Shown: positions 1-6,138 of the stretch, piece by piece
How positions within the stretch are numbered: position 1 is the stretch's first letter
How the letters are laid out: each line of letters starts with the position of its first letter
Assembly (NCBI GenBank): GCA_036563875.1
Contig: DATCLO010000167.1
Location: forward strand, 1-10,192
DNA: 10,192 nt
Reading direction: 5' to 3'
Source of the DNA: ZC4RG29 sp036563875
GTDB taxonomy: Bacteria > Bacteroidota > Bacteroidia > Cytophagales > Cyclobacteriaceae
Translations under genes and position numbers: made by a program
The notes under the pieces: model-generated
The model's input: the letters and a program-made list of their open reading frames with translations, nothing else
Databases searched by the model: none
Told to the model about the DNA's origin: nothing

Positions 1-1217
1 GGCAACCGGATTCAGCGATGGTATATGCGAAGAAATCATATGACATGATCACGGGTGACCAGCGCATGAATCGGTACTTTCATCCGCGACAGATAGCGTT
101 GTCACATTGGAACCTCGGTGAGGCCTTAGCAGGAAAGGCGATGTATGATTCCGCACTGTATCACTATAGCATAAGCATATCTCTTTCCGCAAATAACGAT
201 TGGGAGGTACACCTGATCGACAATTACAATGGCGTCGCAAATGTGTTTAAAGAAACGAACAAACTGGATTCGGTCGAGTGGTATGCCAGGAAGGTACTGT
301 CAACAAAAATAGCCAGATCGTACCCCGTTAGCGCGTTAAAGGCAACAAACCTTCTTTCCGATGTATATCAATCAAAGAATAACCCTGACAGTGCTTTGAA
401 GTATGTGAGTATGGCAGCTGCATTTAAAGAGAACTTGTTTAACAGGGAAAAAATTATGGCCATACAGGATATTCACTACAGAGAGCAGGAGCGGGAAAGA
501 GAAATTGCTGAATCAAAATCACGATTGAGAAATCAGTATATTATGTTCTCCTCCCTGGTCGTGCTTGTTGCCATACTGGTGATCGTCATCGTAGTGCTGA
601 GAAATGTCCGGCAGAGGCAGTTTCAAAATATGCGCAACAGCATCGCTGACGATTTACACGATGACATAGGCTCCACGCTAAGCAGCATTAGCATTATGGC
701 CGGGCTTGCTAAAGCCCGGTCGGCGGAAGCACCAACATTACTGACTTCGATCGAGGAAAGCACGATATCCATGCAGGAGAATATGGGAGATATTGTGTGG
801 GCCATTAGGTCTGAAAATGACCGCTTTGAGAATGTACTACGGCGCATGAACGCATTTGCTTCCGGGATCCTGGAAGCCAAGGGTATTGTGCTGAATTTCG
901 ATGATGACCAGGCGCTTTCCGCCTCAAAGCTATCCATGGGCCAACGCAAGAATCTGTATCTGTTTTTCAAGGAAGCCGTTGCGAATGTGGCAAAACATTC
1001 AAACGCGAAGAACGTGTCTATAAGGATTTTTCAGAAAGAGAGGCATGTTGAAATGATTATCAGGGATGACGGCGTTGGATTCGACACACAGGAAACCTTC
1101 CAGGGTAATGGAATGAATACTCTGAAGAAGCGCGCCAGTGAGTTGAATGGTTTCTTCAGGATTCAATCTCGCAGCAACGAGGGCACGTGTGTCGAACTTA
1201 CGTTCAAAATCACATAA
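1..1217 (+). CDS. TPR-containing transmembrane sensor histidine kinase (HisKA_3/NarX-LytS-like), 5'-truncated
   Basis: Sensor kinase of a two-component system. The frame stays open to the left edge, so the true start lies outside the window; the first in-window ATG is at 18. Residue numbers count from that Met. Residues about 20-140 look like degenerate TPR repeats with alternating Ala/Tyr helices, followed by a charged coiled-coil linker (about 150-172) and one hydrophobic membrane helix (about 175-195). The dimerisation and phosphoacceptor helix holds the DDLHDDIGS motif with His214. The HATPase_c domain shows an N-box (FKEAVANVAKHSNA, Asn323), a G1 box (DDGVGFD, 350-356) and a G2 box (GNGMNTLKKRA). 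This layout (periplasmic TPR sensor, one membrane helix, HisKA_3, HATPase) is common in Bacteroidota. It ends 11 nt before the response regulator start, so the two are very likely co-transcribed. The stimulus cannot be read from the sequence. Confidence 0.95.
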   Translation, partial: QPDSAMVYAKKSYDMITGDQRMNRYFHPRQIALSHWNLGEALAGKAMYDSALYHYSISISLSANNDWEVHLIDNYNGVANVFKETNKLDSVEWYARKVLSTKIARSYPVSALKATNLLSDVYQSKNNPDSALKYVSMAAAFKENLFNREKIMAIQDIHYREQEREREIAESKSRLRNQYIMFSSLVVLVAILVIVIVVLRNVRQRQFQNMRNSIADDLHDDIGSTLSSISIMAGLAKARSAEAPTLLTSIEESTISMQENMGDIVWAIRSENDRFENVLRRMNAFASGILEAKGIVLNFDDDQALSASKLSMGQRKNLYLFFKEAVANVAKHSNAKNVSIRIFQKERHVEMIIRDDGVGFDTQETFQGNGMNTLKKRASELNGFFRIQSRSNEGTCVELTFKIT

Positions 1218-1228
1218 AGAAAATTGCT

Positions 1229-1867
1229 ATGGCAATAAGGGTGTCCGTATTCGAGGACAACAAGAAACTCCGTGAGAGTCTGGTGCAGCTGATCAACAGT
1301 GAGGAAGACATGATCTGTACCGGGGCCTTCGCGGATGCGAACCGGTTGATCCCGAACATGCAGCAGGCAAATCCCGATGTAGTGATGATGGATATTAACA
1401 TGCCCGGCGTATCAGGAATAGAAGCCGTGGTTGTGATTAAAAAGAAATTTCCCAACGTCCAAATACTGATGCAAACTGTGTTTGACGACGATGACAAAAT
1501 ATTTGCAGCTATCTGTGCGGGCGCATCCGGGTACATGCTCAAGAAAACGCCCCCTCAGAAAATGATTGAAGCGATTCTGGAAACCCATCTGGGCGGTGCC
1601 CCGATGACGGCCTCCGTTGCGGTAAAAGTATTGCAGATGTTCAGGTCGCAAGCCAGCGCACAACAGAGCGAATTTATCGACCTGTCGGAGCGCGAAAGAG
1701 AGATTCTGAGATTGCTGGTTAAGGGAAAATCGTATAAGGCCGTTGCGGCCGATTGCTTCATTTCAATAGATACCGTAAGCACCCACGTACGACACATCTA
1801 TGAAAAGCTTCATGTGCACTCGAAAAGTGAAGCCGTTGCGAAAGCGATACTTCAAAAATTAGTGTAA
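1229..1867 (+). CDS. NarL/FixJ-family response regulator (REC + LuxR-type HTH)
   Basis: DNA-binding partner of the upstream kinase, 212 residues. The receiver domain (1-120) has the acidic pair Glu9-Asp10, phosphoacceptor Asp55 in MMDINMPG, the switch Thr83 and the conserved Lys105. The C-terminal LuxR HTH (about 150-207) begins with LSEREREIL and carries a recognition region around SIDTVSTHVRHIYEKL. I chose ATG 1229 because MAIRVSVFEDN is the usual start of the first receiver strand. An in-frame start at 1187 would add 14 residues that overlap the kinase gene and do not belong to the fold. The upstream AAAGAAA is only a weak ribosome site. The order kinase then regulator with an 11-nt gap implies one transcript. 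The target genes are unknown; the lipoprotein gene directly downstream has its own possible promoter and is a reasonable candidate by position only. Confidence 0.95.
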   Translation: MAIRVSVFEDNKKLRESLVQLINSEEDMICTGAFADANRLIPNMQQANPDVVMMDINMPGVSGIEAVVVIKKKFPNVQILMQTVFDDDDKIFAAICAGASGYMLKKTPPQKMIEAILETHLGGAPMTASVAVKVLQMFRSQASAQQSEFIDLSEREREILRLLVKGKSYKAVAADCFISIDTVSTHVRHIYEKLHVHSKSEAVAKAILQKLV

Positions 1868-1932
1868 GAACCCATAGGTAAGGGTCCCAAAGCTGTCCCC
1901 GCAGCTGCGATGCCAGCACTTGTATGATTGAG

Positions 1933-1952
1933 AATCACCAATTCAGGTGATT
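1933..1952 (+). other. Small perfect inverted repeat upstream of the lipoprotein gene
   Basis: AATCACC (1933-1939) and GGTGATT (1946-1952) form a perfect 7-bp inverted repeat around a 6-nt spacer. It lies 66 nt behind the response regulator stop and overlaps the candidate -33 TTG of the next promoter. It could be an operator for a dimeric regulator, for instance the adjacent LuxR-type regulator, or a weak transcript-end hairpin. No T-run follows it, so an intrinsic terminator is not favoured. Confidence 0.35.
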
Positions 1953-1981
1953 GTCGCGGCAAGATTCCGGACATAGTTTTA
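1951..1981 (+). promoter_or_regulatory. Candidate Bacteroidota-type promoter for the lipoprotein gene
   Basis: TTG at 1951-1953 and TAGTTTTA at 1974-1981 are 20 nt apart. This fits the Bacteroidota housekeeping pattern TTG / TAnnTTTG, with seven of eight positions matching in the -7 box. Transcription would start near 1986-1990, about 30 nt before the ATG at 2017. The stretch before that ATG is A-rich, as usual for this phylum. Identified by eye only. Confidence 0.4.
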
Positions 1982-2016
1982 AACGAAAATATTGCTGGTT
2001 AAAAAAATCACTCCAT

Positions 2017-2520
2017 ATGAAAACCATCATTTGCTTATCGTTTGTACTGGCTGTTGCTGTCGCATGTAATGTTGAGCCAGGCCCTGCCTCTCAGATCTCT
2101 TCTTCAGAAGAATTGGCTAAACGAGTAATCACTGCGCTGCAACATGAATCCTCTGAAGAGTATGTCGCACTTTTTCCGACCATAAAGGAATTTCACCAAC
2201 TAATGGATGATAACGCCGACTTCTACGGTGAATCCCTTTCAGACGCTAAAGAAGAGTTTGCCGCTCTCTATGAAAGAAATCTTACAAGGTCGGTACAAGA
2301 GTCATTCGATCGCATCGTTCGTCAAGGTCGCAACAGTGGAATTGTATGGAACACCATTCGTTTTGAACGAATTGACAACACAGGGCAAACAGGGCATTTT
2401 GCCCAGGCTTCCCTGGTAATTTCGTTTACTGCAAATGGGAAGCAGCAACGACTGATCCTGAAAAAGATCTTGATTCTGAACTCCCAATGGAAAGTAAGCC
2501 AGTTTATTGAACTTGTGTAG
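2017..2520 (+). CDS. Small predicted lipoprotein of unknown function
   Basis: Encodes 167 residues. The start MKTIICLSFVLAVAVAC is a typical lipoprotein signal peptide: a basic residue, a hydrophobic core and a lipobox-like AVAC, with Cys17 as the probable lipidated residue. The mature protein would be anchored to a membrane, in Bacteroidota often the outer membrane. I chose ATG 2017 because it places the signal peptide at the N-terminus; the in-frame upstream start at 1951 would add 22 charged residues that spoil it. The mature part is helical and acidic (about 25-85) and then strand-rich (about 105-165), ending with a KKILILNSQWKVSQF segment. That pattern is compatible with a small alpha+beta fold of the NTF2/SnoaL sort, but I see no diagnostic motif and do not assign a family. 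It stands alone after the two-component pair, with its own candidate promoter. Confidence 0.8.
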   Translation: MKTIICLSFVLAVAVACNVEPGPASQISSSEELAKRVITALQHESSEEYVALFPTIKEFHQLMDDNADFYGESLSDAKEEFAALYERNLTRSVQESFDRIVRQGRNSGIVWNTIRFERIDNTGQTGHFAQASLVISFTANGKQQRLILKKILILNSQWKVSQFIELV

Positions 2521-2570
2521 TACCCCGGACCCATGCGCGTCTTAGGAGCAACTGTAACCTACATGCTCAC

Positions 2571-2726
2571 GTGGAAGAAAGATTGAAGGACCTAAGCGGT
2601 ACGCTGACGATTACGAAGTTTGACCAATCAAGCTTCATGATTTCCGGGTTATTTGAATTCACGCAGGCGCTCGACGAATGCGATACCATGAGAGTCACCG
2701 ATGGGCGGTTCGATGTTAAGTTTTAG
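2571..2726 (+). pseudogene. C-terminal relic of a DUF6252-like Bacteroidota protein
   Basis: A 51-codon stretch ending in TAG at 2724-2726 reads as a protein tail: GTLTITKFD, then MISGLFEFTQA, then RVTDGRFDVKF. That series (an ITKxD strand, ISGxFxF, and a final TxGRFDVxF) is the usual C-terminus of DUF6252-type Bacteroidota lipoproteins. No ATG, signal peptide or N-terminal domain is present. The frame runs open back into the end of the lipoprotein gene but loses resemblance before about 2571. It is therefore most simply the 3' end of a gene whose front was deleted, and it is probably not translated. The family assignment rests on motif memory, not on a search. Confidence 0.5.
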
Positions 2727-2738
2727 GACCAACGCTCC

Positions 2739-2930
2739 TTCACCACAGAGGCACAGCAGGTTAAATTTTTTGAATACGCCTACAGGATGCACCTATGTGC
2801 GCGTCAGCGCCTGTGTCCTCTATGCACACGTGGCAGTCGCAGAAATAAGGGTACCTCGCTACAATTGATGTTAACGCACCAAGAAATGATCTCTGTGCAA
2901 CTCCGAGTCTCTCTGTGCCTCTGTGGTGAA
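2739..2930. repeat. Inverted repeat pair (18-bp perfect arms) around a gene-free spacer
   Basis: TTCACCACAGAGGCACAG at 2739-2756 is matched by its exact reverse complement at 2913-2930, so 192 bp are framed by perfect 18-bp terminal inverted repeats. The spacer holds no credible gene. Around 2790-2835 it has further partial units (CACCTATGTG, CCTGTGTCCTCTATG) resembling the repeats at 3773-3882 and 4925-4965. Repeats built from CACAGAG or CACATAG units are common between genes in environmental Bacteroidota. No flanking target duplication was seen, so a MITE origin is open. The right arm ends 64 nt before the AraC-type gene. Confidence 0.75.
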
Positions 2931-2994
2931 AAACCATTCCGAAACAATTCCAAGAAAAGTTTTGTTACTTGCTCATACCGAACCGATGTTCTCG

Positions 2995-3768
2995 ATGAAA
3001 ATACATGACATCAAACCCGCTCCTCCCCTCCAACCCTTCATCTCGGGCTACAAAATCATTGAGACAAACGCAGAACGGATCAATCGAATCCTTCCAACTA
3101 CCTCCCTGGCGATGGCATTTCGTCTTCGGGGCCAGAACACGCTGCTAAGCAATGGACACAGTCGGGTATTGCCGGAAAGTATCGTTTCCGGTTTGCAAAA
3201 ATCCCCGCGCCATATTGGCTATGGAGAGAACACCGCGACGCTAATCGTTCAGTTCACGCCCACGGGCGCATCGGCATTTTTCAAGCAGCCCCTTCACGAA
3301 TTGTTCGCCGAAAGCGTCTCTCTTGACGATTTGGTTAACCCATCTCTGGTCAGGACAATCAACGACAGGGTGTGGAGCGCTCCAAGAAACGAGGAAAAGG
3401 TCTCCATAATCGAAGAGTTTCTTCTCGGAATGCTGGACAAATATGAGACAGACAGGCTCGTCTCCACAGCCATTCAACAGATCAATCAGTCCAATGGATT
3501 TATCAGAATAAGAGATCTCCGTGACCGACTTTACATTAGCAAAGACGCCTTCGAAAAGCGTTTCCGCAAGGTTGTCGGCGCCTCACCCAAACAGTATGCT
3601 TCGCTGGTACGGATGTCGTCCATTGTCAGTCGGAGTCGCGATCGCGACAAGCTGCTTGACGCCGCATTTGAAGCGGGGTTCTTTGACGAATCCCATTTCA
3701 TAAAGGCGTTTAAGCAGTTTACAGGTCAAACTCCCACCGACTTCATCAGATCAGGCCCTGTCTGGTGA
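2995..3768 (+). CDS. AraC-family transcriptional regulator with DUF6597-like N-terminal domain
   Basis: 257 residues from ATG 2995. The N-terminal part (about 8-145) matches the DUF6597-type sensing domain found before AraC HTH domains in Bacteroidota: a KPAPPLQPFISGYKII opening, a SIVSGLQ strand and an IVQFTPTGASAFF strand. The C-terminal part (about 160-253) is the double helix-turn-helix of HTH_18, with the second HTH and signature in AGFFDESHFIKAFKQFTG and the closing TPTDF. Start choice: GTG at 2923 lies inside the inverted repeat and adds unrelated residues; ATG 2986 is also possible and adds only three residues. The ligand is unknown. It lies 184 nt upstream of and co-directional with the SnoaL-ABM gene, with a large palindrome between them, so separate transcription is likely, though regulation of that neighbour is plausible. 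Confidence 0.93.
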   Translation: MKIHDIKPAPPLQPFISGYKIIETNAERINRILPTTSLAMAFRLRGQNTLLSNGHSRVLPESIVSGLQKSPRHIGYGENTATLIVQFTPTGASAFFKQPLHELFAESVSLDDLVNPSLVRTINDRVWSAPRNEEKVSIIEEFLLGMLDKYETDRLVSTAIQQINQSNGFIRIRDLRDRLYISKDAFEKRFRKVVGASPKQYASLVRMSSIVSRSRDRDKLLDAAFEAGFFDESHFIKAFKQFTGQTPTDFIRSGPVW

Positions 3769-3772
3769 CTGC

Positions 3773-3882
3773 CCCTATGTGTCCTATGTGATCACCTCTA
3801 TGTGACCTATGTGGTTCAAAAGTTTCTGCTTCTTTTTTTAACCACATAGAACACATAGTTTATACACATAGAACACATAGGG
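3773..3882. repeat. Long imperfect inverted repeat of CTATGTG units
   Basis: The left arm (3773-3816) carries four CTATGTG units and ends in GTGGTT. The right arm (3840-3882) is its near reverse complement, starting AACCACATAG and ending in CACATAGGG. The arms are about 44 bp with some mismatches in the middle, and a 23-nt pyrimidine-rich loop includes seven T at 3833-3839. As RNA this would form a very stable hairpin in both directions between two co-directional genes, so it may act as a transcript end or processing site. It starts 5 nt after the AraC-family stop codon. It belongs to the same family as 2739-2930 and 4925-4965. Confidence 0.85.
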
Positions 3883-3952
3883 ATCGAATCAATGTTTTTT
3901 TACAATCCTTGATCTGATTCGCCATGCAACTTTGAGAAACCAAATCGGTTGC

Positions 3953-4807
3953 ATGAAAACAGCATTCACACAAGCCATTACGACCATAGCACTGAGTGCG
4001 GCTCAGGTTGCATTCGGGCAAATGGCATCAGATCATACAAGTAAAAATCTTACAGACATGGAAACGATCCTCAAAACCAATAAGGAAGTTGTAACGGACC
4101 TTTACGAAGTTGTCCTCAACCAGAGAAAATTCGAACTCCTGGATGAAGTTATCTCGGCAGATTATGTCAACGTCCAGGGTGAAGAGGGGCCGGCAGCATT
4201 TGGCAAAGTCATTCGCAGCATTGTGCATGCTTTCCCAGACGCCAAATGGAAACTGGAAACCATCGTTGCTGAGGGCAACTCCGTGGTAGTTAAGCATACA
4301 CTATCAGGAACGCACGAGAATAACTTTCAGAACATTCCCGCCACTGGCAAAAGTTTCTCTAATGAGGGCTGGGCATTGTATGAGCTATCCGGCGGAAAGA
4401 TCATTCGGTCGCAGCTCCTGACGGACAGGCTCAGCTTCCTTCAACAGATTGGTATTTTACCGGAAGATCCACTCGTCCATGCCAGGCGACTGGACACGTA
4501 CGTGTACTTCGTTGATAGGTTTCTTGTGCCGAAAGAGGCCATCGAGGTTTTTACTGATCGGATGAATCATAACAGGGCGTTTATCAAGACGTTGCCAGGA
4601 TTTGTGAGGGATGAGGTGATTGCATCGGAACTTGAGAATGGCGATATAAATCTAATCACAATTGCAGTTTGGGAAAGCATGGGGCATTTGGAGCAAGCCA
4701 GGAAGCGAGTACAGGAGGAATATAAGAAAACAAACTTTGATCCCGAAAAATTTACGAAGAGCCTCAACATAACGATGGAGAGGCAATTGTATCATATCTA
4801 TCGATAG
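3953..4807 (+). CDS. Secreted two-domain protein: SnoaL-like (ester cyclase type) fused to ABM-like domain
   Basis: 284 residues. A signal peptide (1-23, MKTAFTQAITTIALSAAQ, then VAFGQ) suggests export. Residues about 42-170 are a SnoaL-like NTF2 fold: ETILKTNKEVVTDLYEVV, FELLDEVISADYVN, a VIRSIVHAFPDAKWKLETIVAEGNSV block and GKSFSNEGWALYELSGGKII, ending in LSFLQQIGILP, typical of the ester cyclase/SnoaL group. Residues about 182-284 resemble an antibiotic-biosynthesis-monooxygenase (ABM, dimeric ferredoxin-like) domain, with YFVDRFLVPKEAIEVFTDRM, LPGFVRDEV, INLITIAVWES and a helix of ARKRVQEEY type. Both families include small-molecule enzymes, but many members are uncharacterised, so no substrate is proposed. 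ATG 3953 is chosen over an in-frame TTG at 3932 because it sets the signal peptide correctly. Repeats flank the gene on both sides. Confidence 0.85.
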   Translation: MKTAFTQAITTIALSAAQVAFGQMASDHTSKNLTDMETILKTNKEVVTDLYEVVLNQRKFELLDEVISADYVNVQGEEGPAAFGKVIRSIVHAFPDAKWKLETIVAEGNSVVVKHTLSGTHENNFQNIPATGKSFSNEGWALYELSGGKIIRSQLLTDRLSFLQQIGILPEDPLVHARRLDTYVYFVDRFLVPKEAIEVFTDRMNHNRAFIKTLPGFVRDEVIASELENGDINLITIAVWESMGHLEQARKRVQEEYKKTNFDPEKFTKSLNITMERQLYHIYR

Positions 4808-4846
4808 CCGGCTCAGGCCACGATTTACCCGAAACGTACAAACACG

Positions 4847-4863
4847 GCGTCCCTACGGGACGC
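4847..4863. other. GC-rich hairpin downstream of the SnoaL-ABM gene
   Basis: GCGTCCC and GGGACGC form a perfect 7-bp stem around TAC, 40 nt after the stop codon at 4807. Its position suits a transcript end, but no T-run follows. Short GTCCCTACGGGAC-type palindromes also occur as dispersed intergenic repeats in Bacteroidota, so either role is possible. Confidence 0.4.
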
Positions 4864-4924
4864 GGACGGGATGATTAGCGATTTGTGATTAGGTGGTACG
4901 ATTTCGCAAGGACACTAAACGAAA

Positions 4925-4965
4925 CCTATGTGCCCTCTATGTGGTCTATGTTCTATGTGGTTCAA
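4925..4965. repeat. Single-arm copy of the CTATGTG repeat family
   Basis: This run starts CCTATGTG, continues with CTCTATGTGG and TTCTATGTGG, and ends in TTCAA. It matches one arm of the palindrome at 3773-3882, including the same GTGGTTCAA end (compare 3811-3819). No matching inverted arm is found next to it, so it is a solo or decayed copy. It stops directly before the stop codon of the minus-strand TSUP gene at 4967 and so sits between two converging genes. Confidence 0.8.
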
Positions 4966-4966
4966 C

Positions 4967-5890
4967 TCAGACCACCGAAACGTAAATTATTCTTATGCTC
5001 ACCAGAATAATCAAAACGCCAACAATCAGCATCATCCTTTTTGTCGGAAGCTTCCTGGCAATCAGTGCGGCGAGGGGCGCGGCAACAATCCCACCCAAGA
5101 TGAGACCGGCAACAATGTTCCAGTGATCTATACCGATGAGTGAAAGAAATGTAATTGAACTTGTAAGCGCAACGAAAAATTCCGTCAGGTTAACAGACCC
5201 TATGGTGTAACGAGGATGCCTTCCGCCCGCAATCAGCGTCGATGATACAATAGGTCCCCAACCTCCTCCGCCAATTGAATCCATGAAGCCTCCGAACGAT
5301 GCAAGCTTTGGGATGTGGCGCGTCTTTATTTTGGGCTTGCGCCTCATGTATGCTTTTTGAATAATCCTGACACCGAGGTACAGCGTGTACACTGCTATCA
5401 GAGGTTTTAATAACGTCGTGTATTGCTCCAGGAAAGAAAGCGTCAAAGCCCCCAATGCCGCGCCGATTACGCCGGGCAGCAATAAAGTTTTGAAAAGTTT
5501 CTTGTTGACATTCCTGAACTGCAGGTGCATTAAGCCGGAAACTCCGCTGGTAAAGATCTCCGAAGTGTGAATGCTCGCGCTCGCTGCTGCGGGGGAAACC
5601 CCGAAACTCAACAGGAACGTTGAGGCGCTTACTCCGTACGCCATACCCAGTGCACCATCAATCATCTGAGCCACAAATCCCGCCAATACGAAAACCCAGA
5701 AGTTGTCACCCAGCACTTCGAACAACGGCGCGGCACTCTCTGCAATGGAATCATAGTACCACCAGCAAGAGGCTAGAAGGGTCAGGGCAATCAAAACCGC
5801 CGTAATCCTCCCCCACGGCAAGGCTTTGTCTTCTCTTATCGGCGCCGAAACATATGCCGGTAACTCCTTCGCAGGGTCTTCTCTCTCCAT
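4967..5890 (-). CDS. TSUP-family (TauE/SafE) membrane anion exporter
   Basis: 307 residues with about eight hydrophobic segments in the inner membrane. The family's internal duplication is visible: repeat one has FVAQMIDGALGMAYGVSAS and repeat two FGGFMDSIGGGGWGPIVSS, both containing the Gly-rich D-G/S motif of TSUP proteins. A cytosolic, charged N-terminal tail of about 28 residues precedes the first helix, and a basic linker (YMRRKPKIKTRH) joins the halves. The family moves sulfite, sulfoacetate, taurine-related compounds or other organic anions; the substrate cannot be fixed here. Start: a TTG at 5905 is in frame, but the best -7 box (5908-5915) would start transcription at about 5901-5903, so ATG 5890, with AAGG just before it, is preferred. 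Length is normal for the family. Transcribed away from the 159-residue gene, with a shared palindrome between them. Confidence 0.92.
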   Translation of the reverse strand: MEREDPAKELPAYVSAPIREDKALPWGRITAVLIALTLLASCWWYYDSIAESAAPLFEVLGDNFWVFVLAGFVAQMIDGALGMAYGVSASTFLLSFGVSPAAASASIHTSEIFTSGVSGLMHLQFRNVNKKLFKTLLLPGVIGAALGALTLSFLEQYTTLLKPLIAVYTLYLGVRIIQKAYMRRKPKIKTRHIPKLASFGGFMDSIGGGGWGPIVSSTLIAGGRHPRYTIGSVNLTEFFVALTSSITFLSLIGIDHWNIVAGLILGGIVAAPLAALIARKLPTKRMMLIVGVLIILVSIRIIYVSVV

Positions 5891-5907
5891 CCTTATCAAA
5901 TCCAATC

Positions 5908-5915
5908 CAAAGCTA
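5908..5915 (-). promoter_or_regulatory. -7 box of the TSUP gene promoter
   Basis: Read on the minus strand this is TAGCTTTG, a full match to the Bacteroidota -7 consensus TAnnTTTG. Transcription would start a few bases downstream, giving a leader of only about 10-15 nt before ATG 5890. No clear TTG is seen at -33; the palindrome at 5921-5950 covers that region. Confidence 0.5.
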
Positions 5916-5920
5916 GAAAA

Positions 5921-5950
5921 AATCTACTTAGTCTATTGATTTAGTAGATT
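5921..5950. promoter_or_regulatory. 30-bp palindromic operator candidate in a divergent promoter region
   Basis: AATCTACT (5921-5928) and AGTAGATT (5943-5950) are perfect inverted 8-mers; across the two 15-bp halves, 12 positions are symmetric. It lies just upstream of the minus-strand -7 box (5908-5915) and contains the TTG (5936-5938) of a rightward promoter. A dimeric repressor bound here would cover both promoters. The AT-rich CTACT/AGTAG symmetry is reminiscent of Rrf2-type sites found near sulfur genes, but that is a resemblance only. No regulator gene lies adjacent in the window. Confidence 0.5.
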
Positions 5951-5966
5951 ATTATTTCCATCTTTG
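5936..5966 (+). promoter_or_regulatory. Candidate rightward promoter toward the 159-residue gene
   Basis: TTG at 5936-5938 and CATCTTTG at 5959-5966 are separated by 20 nt and fit the Bacteroidota TTG / TAnnTTTG pattern with one mismatch, followed by a C as often seen. Transcription would begin near 5972, giving a leader of about 165 nt before ATG 6139. Confidence 0.45.
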
Positions 5967-6003
5967 CTCTGTGCTTGGCAAAAAAGCCCGATCCTCTGCA
6001 AAA

Positions 6004-6090
6004 ATGGGGTTTTTGGGGTCAGATGCCGGTGCAAAGAACAGGATTATGGAAAGATTTGGATTGTTTGTGCATGACGGGTGTTGTCGTTGA
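6004..6090 (+). CDS. Possible 28-residue leader peptide ending in Cys-Cys-Arg
   Basis: ATG 6004 follows an A-rich stretch (GCAAAA) and opens a 28-codon frame ending in TGA at 6088-6090, with peptide start MGFLGSDAGAKN and end HDGCCR. An internal ATG at 6046 would give 14 residues. The tandem Cys codons at 6079-6084 coincide with the 5' arm of a hairpin (6079-6116), the layout expected of a translation-dependent attenuator. It lies in the leader of the 159-residue gene. It is very short, and chance is a real alternative. Confidence 0.25.
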   Translation: MGFLGSDAGAKNRIMERFGLFVHDGCCR

Positions 6091-6116
6091 CCATCTCCAA
6101 TTCGTCAACTTCAACA
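6079..6116 (+). promoter_or_regulatory. Leader hairpin overlapping the Cys codons
   Basis: TGTTG (6079-6083) pairs with CAACA (6112-6116) and TTGAC (6087-6091) with GTCAA (6104-6108), leaving a symmetric 3x3 internal loop and a 12-nt apical loop. It ends 22 nt before ATG 6139. It could affect initiation of that gene or respond to ribosomes on the mini-ORF ending at 6090. Stability is moderate. Confidence 0.35.
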
Positions 6117-6138
6117 ACATTTAACACCTTTATATAAT

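Noticed and set aside
1951..2016. 22-residue N-terminal extension of the lipoprotein
   Set aside because: Would place charged residues before a clear lipoprotein signal peptide; ATG 2017 fits better.
2923..2994. Upstream GTG start for the AraC-family gene
   Set aside because: The codon lies inside the inverted repeat arm, and the added residues do not belong to the N-terminal domain.
2787..3008. 73-codon plus-strand frame
   Set aside because: It is made of the repeat spacer and the right repeat arm, is Cys/Arg-rich in a repeat-derived way, and overlaps the AraC-type gene start.
3773..3882. Possible CRISPR-like array because of repeated CTATGTG units
   Set aside because: Units are only 7-9 bp, have no unique spacers of constant length and are arranged as an inverted pair; no cas genes nearby.
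4928..5143. 71-codon plus-strand frame
   Set aside because: Starts in the repeat and runs antisense to the TSUP gene end; no protein-like features.
6091..6138. Stop-codon readthrough joining the 28-codon mini-ORF (same frame) to the 159-residue gene
   Set aside because: They share a frame separated by one TGA at 6088-6090, but the linking residues look random and ATG 6139 has its own AT-rich entry site; no selenocysteine-type context can be argued.
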